From Trichosporon coremiiforme (lineage: Eukaryota; Basidiomycota; Tremellomycetes; Trichosporonales; Trichosporonaceae), in the NCBI GenBank assembly GCA_039545355.1, contig BCJJ01000011.1:870642-934641 (forward strand): a stretch of DNA of 64,000 nucleotides, in the 5' to 3' direction. The position numbers were made by a program, and so were the translations under genes. The notes under the pieces were generated by a model. It saw only the letters and a list, made by a program, of their open reading frames with translations, was not told where the DNA came from and made no database searches. Below, piece after piece: positions 57,587-64,000 of the stretch; position 1 is the stretch's first letter, and the number at the start of each line of letters is the position of its first letter.

Positions 57587-60500
57587 AGCTAGTCGCTGTG
57601 GGAACCGGGGGGTGTAAGTCGCTGTTCGGGTGGTTCTTCAGTCGAAGAGTGAGATTTCTGTCGTCCGGTCGATCAGTGGCGTGGGGACTGGTGTGTACCG
57701 TGTAGTTGTGTGCGAGTGATACAGGTGATGTTCAGTGTTCGAGACAAGGAGGTAGTGGTAGTGAACAACAGATGAGTGACGAGGTAAAAAGATGACGGGG
57801 TCGGTCTCAGTCGTGTATATGCTACTTGTAAGGGCCTCGCAGGGAGAGGCTTCGGTTCGGTCAGAAGGCTTCCTGTTGCTGATAGCATGCGGCTGTAGGC
57901 GACTAGGCGGGTCGACGGGGTCTTGGGCCATGGCCTCGGGCGGGCGGAGGCGCACGGCTCAGGTCTGGCAGCTCTGGCGGCGCAGGCTTGGAACCTTGGA
58001 ACATCTAGGCAATCTAGGCAATCTAGGCATCTAGGCGGCGGCTTGGGCAGCTGAGCCTATGGCCCACGGGCTTTGGGTAAGATTGTCGGGCGGCCTCGCA
58101 ACGGCGCCGCATTGAGCCGGAACAATGCTCCACCCTGGCTCGAGTGCTTCATGACTAAACCTGCCAGTGCCAGGCAGGTGACAGTGTGACGTCGCCCGCC
58201 TGGGTGGTCTGGGAGGGTGAGCGCCCAAGCGGCGCGAGGATACGTGGGCCATGAAGCTTGTACCAAACGAGCCGAACGCATCCCCTAGGGTTCCTTGCGA
58301 GTCCTGCGCCGACCCGTCCCCGCTCGCCAGCTCGCCACTGGTAGTCTGGACCGTTTGTCCGACCGCAGGCGGCAGCGGCTACCAAAGATGGAAGGTGCAG
58401 GTGAGAGGGTCCGTCATGTGCAAGGAGGGCGGACTCTGTGGACCCTGAAAAACAAAAACAATCTTTCGAGTAGTGCTCTTTCGTGGCTTGGATGCAGGCT
58501 CGGCCGCCGAGGGCCGGGTCCGACTGCCGCCGCTCATGAGCCCAGGCGAGGTATGTCATTATAAACGCGTGGGCAGGAGGTTGCGAGGCTTAGGCACAGG
58601 CTCAGCGCACGCGAAACAAGCGAAGGAACGCAAGAGTGCCATGGTGCCAGGCTCGGTGTCCTCCGTCAGCAGTCCAATGTCGAAAAATTACTCGACACTC
58701 ATCGATCTCACCCAATCGCCTACGTCATCCCCCTCCTGTCTTGTGCTTGTTACGAGCATTCCGCTCCACCTCGCCATGCATCATCGATTCCCATACCCCT
58801 CTGGCGGGCACGACGCCCATCGACGCTTCTGCCCTCCTTGCTTGGCACACACGCACGCTTCGGAATGGCGGAGCATCAATCCTGATGACGGGCAACTTGG
58901 GATGTGTGATCAGCCATGGCCACCACCACACAGAGACGAAAAAATGTCGGCCACTGGACCAGTGACGTCGGGGGCAGGAAAGGTACGGCTTTGGTCGTAA
59001 TCTCGTTGAATTCGCGGGCAAACGGCCGAGTCGTGCTCGAGTTTACCTCGAAAGTTACGCCGTGACACCCTGAGGCGGCTCGAGGCGGCTCGAGGGATCC
59101 TGACCAGACCTGCCGAGACCTGAGGGCTTGGTCAGGAACCAATGCAGCAGGTCGAGGATGCAATCGTCGACCTTCTCATTTGTTCTTCGGAATGGCCCAG
59201 GGTGCCCGCTCGTTTATGCATCCTGGTGTCAACACTCAGGAACCCTCCTCGCCCACGCCGAACTCATGCGGACGCCGCGCTACCCTTTCCACTTCCTTAC
59301 CAAGCCAGATCTGCACGCGGCCGTCTAGGAGCAGTTCGGAGATGCAGGTTTGCAGGAATCGAGCTCGCAGGGAGCACAGATGGGGCGCACAGGGCAGTGG
59401 ATCGTTCCGAAGTTGTCAAAGGCTTCGTTGTCTGCATCCATGATCCATGAGCAGCACGAGCAGCACGAGCAACAGGCACATCAGAAAGAAAGAAGCCCGC
59501 ATGGCCGCAATCAGAGTTCGGAGCTCGGTCCGCGGGGACCCTCGGGACACCCACTTGTGTCGGGCGTGCGGTTTCGAGCGAAGCGAAATGATGAAATTCG
59601 GGAACAGGACAATCGGACTCGACATTCTGCGCCGCCATGAGCCGCTCAACGCCGAAGCCCCGCCGATCCCTCCAGCTTGCGGCCGCAAGCGCGGACCCCG
59701 GAGCCAGTATCCAGAACAAGTCCGCAGACACTTGGGAAGCGCTCGACGCCGCTCAGATTGGGAGATGCAGGGCCGCCACGGATCCGGCGGAGAGGTTGCC
59801 TCCTGTAGCGGCGAGCTGACAAATACAGCTGACTGTAAGCAAGCAGTAAACCTGAGAAACACATGGGCCCTTCTGCTCTCTTGTCCCTCGTTGTTGGCCG
59901 CGCGGGCGCCCTAGAATTATGATAGCTGATTTGCATGTGTTGAGATTGCCCCTCTGAGCATTCCACCGCGGGCCTGGGCTCTATATGATCTTGCTTCGAG
60001 CCGAGTGCAAGACCTCGCCCGTTGAACCCGGCAGGTCATAGAGGATTCCAGAGGTGTTTTGGTTCCGATCACATCTGGAGAACTGAACATCTTTCACCCG
60101 CAGGTACGCGCTGTGGGAGACCGAGGACATGACGGATGCCCAGACACACAACATGACCTCACAATCGAGGTCTCATTCCGCGATCCCGGATGTCAGCCGA
60201 AGCGCCAGCAAGGACGCCAGGGAACGCCGCCAGCGGACATTGCAACATTGCTTACATACCGCAGTCTCATGTCATGTTGAGTCACGACCTGACACAACCT
60301 GACACGGCCTCACACTCTGGCACGGCCCTGGCGCTGTCCGACTCGAAACAGACGCTGGTGGAATGGTGGGAACTACGTTCCGGGGGTCCAAATTGCATTC
60401 CAACTGTGCCAGTTTCAGTTGTTGGTCCGCTTCGCATGCCAATCTCGAGGACGCGCATGCTGCACGGCTGCACCGCAGCTTGGCCACCTCTACCGTTGCG

Positions 60501-61926
60501 GACCATCTCGCAGATCGAGCCAACCTCGTCCCATCGAGGCAGGCAGCATGTGCAGACTGGTCATCTGGCGCTGGGGAAGGAGGAGCACTGGTGCCATTGT
60601 TGTCTCGGAGCGCTGCAGCGCTGCCCACCGGGCATCCACCGTCACGCACGAGAATAGTGGAGGTTGCGCTGTTACGCTCTGTGGATGACAAAGCCGCCTC
60701 GTTTGGGAAGGCGTGAGAGGCGTAAAGTGGCACGGGCGGCGCAGCTGGCGCTGCTGGCGCGGCTGGCGCAGGGTGCCGCTTGCCCACGACTGATCGCGGG
60801 CGTGCGGTGCGTGCACTTGAAAGCCGAGGATCCGGCGGGCGGGCCGTGCAATCGACCACGCGTGCCAAGGATCTCGTCCATGAGCTTGAGGTATCGACGA
60901 GAACCGTCCGTGGCCGGGCCAAGCCTGGGCTCTGAAACAACCAAGCTGGCGCCCAACACCCAAAGACGTGCTTCTGATCTCTTGGCTGTTCAGTATCTGA
61001 CAGTGGCGGCTCATTGGTATGGGTGGGGGCAACACGGGGCCCTTGGCAGCATTCCAGGAGACGCGTGAGCGGTCGATCGGGTCCGGTATGCTATGTACAC
61101 AGCACGCGACGTAGATATAACGCAGAGATGAGGTATTGAAGATCGCATAGGTCTCGCAAAACCCGGGACCCGAATCTGATTGCTTGCTGCTTTCTCACCC
61201 AACGCACGTCCTTCATTCATGCCGCAAGTGCCGGTCCGTCTTGCCACCCCGCAGAGCACGCACCACTGACTCACACCGATCTCCTGACGGTTCTGTTTCG
61301 ATCATGTCGATAGCAGAAGCGCACGCAGTGCACGGCCCTTCTCCTTCTAGCACATGACCAAGACTGCGTGCTGGGCGCTAGATAACGCGTCACGCACGGC
61401 CCGTCTCGGCGCCCCTTTGCCTAGTGGCCCAGGGGACGGGTGCCGAGCGGATCGAGCTCCGGTCGCGCCGTCACTGTGCGCTAGAGTGTTCTCATGACCT
61501 CTACTATATCCACATGACGATTCGCGAGGCGGCTCTCATCAACTAACTTGACTTCCACGATCTTGCCTCAATCGAGCCCTATCATTGCTCGGTAACACGT
61601 TACGGACCGGCAGATCTCTCACCGATGCTCTCTCAATCAGAGTTACTGTGGGTATCCGCGACGCGCAACTCTACGTTTGATTCTGATTCTTGGATACATG
61701 CTTTCAGACTGTTCTTCTTTTGACTACTTGTGGCTTGTTGGCGCGATGCAGGGAGACAAGACAGACAACTATTCGACTTAATTACTACATACCGCACTCC
61801 GCGAGTGCGTTCAGCTAATGCCGCGTGCGCGCTTCATTGCTTTTCGTGGTCTAGAGGACTACCCTCCCTCGGAGATGGGTAGTCATTAATGCAAGAGGGA
61901 GGAGAGGGGGGAGTTCAACACCTCGC
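57587..61926. other. Gene-free stretch between YTP1 and HSP78
   Basis: About 4.3 kb where every open frame is short or has the arginine/proline-rich look of random GC-rich sequence. The left end holds the YTP1 promoter and leader. Small repeats occur: ATCTAGGCA four times near 58002-58033, CGAGGCGGCT twice near 59076-59095, GAGCAGCAC twice near 59450. No tRNA, 5S or snRNA signature recognised. A long non-coding RNA, a rapidly evolving gene or regulatory sequence remains possible. Confidence 0.45.
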
Positions 61927-64000
61927 TTAGGGAAGCTGACCTGCCTTCTCGATGGCGTCCTTGGTCTTCTTGGCGTCGTCGTCAGCCTTCTTCTTGTCGT
62001 CGATCAGGCCGAGGGGCGCGTTCGGGTCCGGCTTGGCAGTGAAGCTGAGCTCGTTGGAGTCCTTGCCGTCCTCAGTCTTGACAGTGTCGACAGTGACGAT
62101 CTCGCCGTCCTTGATCTCGCCATTGAGCATGCGGAGCGCAAGGGGGTTGGCGACCTTGTCGCGCACCATGCGCTGCACGGCACGCGCACCGTAGCGGTCC
62201 GAGTAGCCCTTGGTCGCGAGCCACTCGCGTGCGGCCTTGGTGACATCGAGCTTGATGTGCCTGTCGGCAATACGGCCCTGGACCTCGCCGAGACGGAGGT
62301 CGACAATGTCTTCGATGACGCTGGGCGGGAGCTTGTTGAACACGACGAGCTCGTCGAGACGGTTGATGAGCTCGGGCTTGAAGAACTTGTTCACGTCCTT
62401 GAGCACCTGCGCCTTGGCGCTGTCGCTGACGGAGCCGTCGGGCTTCATCGCTCCCGGCTCGTACAGCGCCTCAGCACCGAGGTTGGACGTGAGGGCAATG
62501 ATGGTGTTGCGGAAGTTGACGACGCGGCCTTGGCCGTCCGTCAGCTGGCCCTCCTCGAGGATCTGGAGGAGAATGTTGGCGACGTCCGGGTGCGCCTTCT
62601 CGATCTCGTCAAAGACAATGACGGTGTACGGGCGACGGCGGACGGCCTCGGTCAGCTGGCCGCCCTCCTCGTAACCGACGAAGCCGGGGGTGGCACCGAC
62701 GAGACGCGAGATTGTGTGCTTGTCATGGAACTCGGACATGTTGATCTGGATGATGGCCTTCTTCTCGTCGTCGAAGAGGAACTCGGCAACGGCCTTGGTG
62801 AGCTCAGTCTTTCCGACACCGGTCGGGCCGAGGAAGAGGAAGGACGCGAGCGGGCGCTTGGGGCTCTGCAGACCGGCACGAGACAGGCGGATCGCGTTCG
62901 CGACAGCCTTGATCGCCTCGTCCTGGCCGACAACGCGGGTCTTGAGGCACTCCTCCATGTTGATGAGGCGCTCGCGCTCACCCTGCATAAGCTGGGTGAC
63001 GGGGATACCGGTTGCCTTGGACACGACGGCGGCAATGTCCTCGGTCGTGACCTTGTCCTTGACGACGAGGTCACCGCCCTTCTTCGTCTCGGCCTCGAGC
63101 TCAGCCTCGACCTTGGGCAGGCGCGCCTGAAGGTCGGGGATGACGCTGAAGCGGACCTTGGACGCCTTCTCGAGGTCACCGTTACGCTGGGCGTTCTCGA
63201 GCTCAATCTTGGCATACTCGAGCTGCTCCTTGATCTTGCGGATCTCACCGACGCGGGAACGCTCGGCGTTCCACACCTTGGTGATCTCGGCCTGCTTCTT
63301 ACGGTCCTTCTCGAGCTCCTTCTCGATCGTCTCCTTGCGCTTGACGGCGTACGGGTCCTGGTCGTCCTTGAGCGAGCGCTGCTCCATCTCCAGGTTCATG
63401 ATGCGGGCGTCAACATCTTCGAGCTCCTTCGGGCGCGACTCCTGGGCAATCTTGAGCGAAGAGCACGCCTCGTCGAGCAGGTCGATAGCCTTGTCGGGCA
63501 GGTAGCGGTCGGTGATGTAACGGTCTGAGTAGACGGCGCACGAGACGAGCGCGGCGTCGCTGATCTGCACACCGAAGTGCGCCTCGTAACGAGACTTGAT
63601 ACCACGGAGAATCGAAACGGTCTCGCTGATCGTCGGCTCGGGAACGTACACCTGCTGGAAACGACGCTGGAGCGCCGGGTCCTTCTCAATGTACTTGCGG
63701 TACTCGTCGAGGGTAGTCGCACCGATGAGCTGGAGACCACGGGCGAGCGCGGGCTTGAGCATGTTGCCGGCGTCGACGGATCCCTCCGTCTTTCCGAGGT
63801 TCATGATGGTATGCAGTTCATCGATGAAACAGATCGTCGAGTCCGAGTTGGCCTCAATGTCCTTCATGAGGTCCTTGAACTTCTTCTCGAATTCTCCGCG
63901 GACACCGGTGCCGGCGATGAGGCCACCGACGTCAATGACGAGCAGGCGCTTGCCCTGGAGAGACTCGGGGACCTCGTTGTTGACAATGCGCTCCGCGAGG
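61927..64000 (-). CDS. HSP78: ClpB/Hsp78-type AAA+ disaggregase, partial (N-terminus off the right edge)
   Basis: Hsp100 disaggregase, 691 C-terminal codons without an intron. NBD1 is present from just after its Walker A: LLVIDVGGLIAGTGVRGEFE, Walker B TICFIDELHTI, then LQLIGATTLDEYRKYIEKDP and RRFQQVYVPEP. The M-domain coiled coil (KELEDVDARIMNLEMEQRSL, KIEL-ENAQRNGDLEKASKVR) resembles bacterial ClpB and mitochondrial Hsp78 more than cytosolic Hsp104. NBD2 has Walker A GPTGVGKT, Walker B VIVFDEIEKAH, sensor TSNLG and the arginine-finger/sensor-2 region PELINRLDELVVFN ... RYGARAVQRMVRDKV. The end (DDKKKADDDAKKTKDAIEKA) lacks the DDLD tail that binds TPR proteins in Hsp104. Whether it is mitochondrial needs the missing N-terminus. 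Confidence 0.85.
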   Translation of the reverse strand, partial: LAERIVNNEVPESLQGKRLLVIDVGGLIAGTGVRGEFEKKFKDLMKDIEANSDSTICFIDELHTIMNLGKTEGSVDAGNMLKPALARGLQLIGATTLDEYRKYIEKDPALQRRFQQVYVPEPTISETVSILRGIKSRYEAHFGVQISDAALVSCAVYSDRYITDRYLPDKAIDLLDEACSSLKIAQESRPKELEDVDARIMNLEMEQRSLKDDQDPYAVKRKETIEKELEKDRKKQAEITKVWNAERSRVGEIRKIKEQLEYAKIELENAQRNGDLEKASKVRFSVIPDLQARLPKVEAELEAETKKGGDLVVKDKVTTEDIAAVVSKATGIPVTQLMQGERERLINMEECLKTRVVGQDEAIKAVANAIRLSRAGLQSPKRPLASFLFLGPTGVGKTELTKAVAEFLFDDEKKAIIQINMSEFHDKHTISRLVGATPGFVGYEEGGQLTEAVRRRPYTVIVFDEIEKAHPDVANILLQILEEGQLTDGQGRVVNFRNTIIALTSNLGAEALYEPGAMKPDGSVSDSAKAQVLKDVNKFFKPELINRLDELVVFNKLPPSVIEDIVDLRLGEVQGRIADRHIKLDVTKAAREWLATKGYSDRYGARAVQRMVRDKVANPLALRMLNGEIKDGEIVTVDTVKTEDGKDSNELSFTAKPDPNAPLGLIDDKKKADDDAKKTKDAIEKAGQLP

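Noticed and set aside
60272..60940. 222-codon minus-strand open frame in the right-hand gene-free stretch
   Set aside because: Low-complexity Ala/Pro/Arg/Ser composition, no splice context or domain. Length is unremarkable for GC-rich sequence with several overlapping frames.
62257..63528. 423-codon plus-strand open frame opposite HSP78
   Set aside because: Antisense of a highly biased coding sequence. Walker motifs are on the minus strand.

Overview
The window reads as nuclear DNA of a basidiomycete yeast, most likely a tremellomycete and perhaps Trichosporonales. This is inferred from GC-rich, densely packed genes on both strands, many introns of about 36-110 nt ending in an AGCTGAC-type branch motif a few bases before CAG, an Ste12 with C-terminal zinc fingers, and intron-containing tRNA genes. 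Species was not determined. Gene models were built by hand from conserved protein motifs and splice signals, so exon edges are estimates.

Layout, left to right: STE12 (minus, 3' end off the window); a 4.5-kb gene-free stretch; an APP1-type phosphatidate phosphatase; an Ecm3-like auxin-efflux-carrier-family transporter; an atypical homeodomain protein; DASH subunit DUO1; ribosome-assembly factor RSA4; tRNA-Pro(AGG) and tRNA-Ala(AGC), both with introns; histone chaperone HIR1; kinetochore MTW1/MIS12; an SGNH-hydrolase membrane protein; a Gln/Asn-rich disordered protein; proteasome RPN8; a short mitochondrial-type protein; a two-helix membrane protein; UTP22; an MFS monocarboxylate-type transporter; an unusual 2.6-kb array of tiny exons and introns (about 41.5-44.1 kb); UTP25; the MYND protein MUB1; splicing factor PRP17; a nitronate monooxygenase; a YTP1-like membrane protein; a 4.3-kb gene-free stretch; and the 3' part of a ClpB/Hsp78-type disaggregase.

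Most genes are housekeeping and form no metabolic cluster. Three act in ribosome biogenesis (RSA4, UTP22, UTP25), two in kinetochore-microtubule attachment (DUO1, MTW1), and three in protein quality control (RPN8, MUB1, HSP78-type). Several pairs share divergent promoters of about 280-380 bp: DUO1/RSA4, HIR1/MTW1, membrane protein/UTP22 and PRP17/NMO.

The most unusual part is 41.5-44.1 kb. About 26 strict CTRAC...AG intron 3' ends follow one another on the plus strand. They separate candidate exons mostly of 4-35 nt, and part of the array has a period close to 200 bp with three introns per period. Intron motifs are better conserved between periods than exons. With plausible splice choices one frame stays open for about 168 codons. 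I did not recognise the product.
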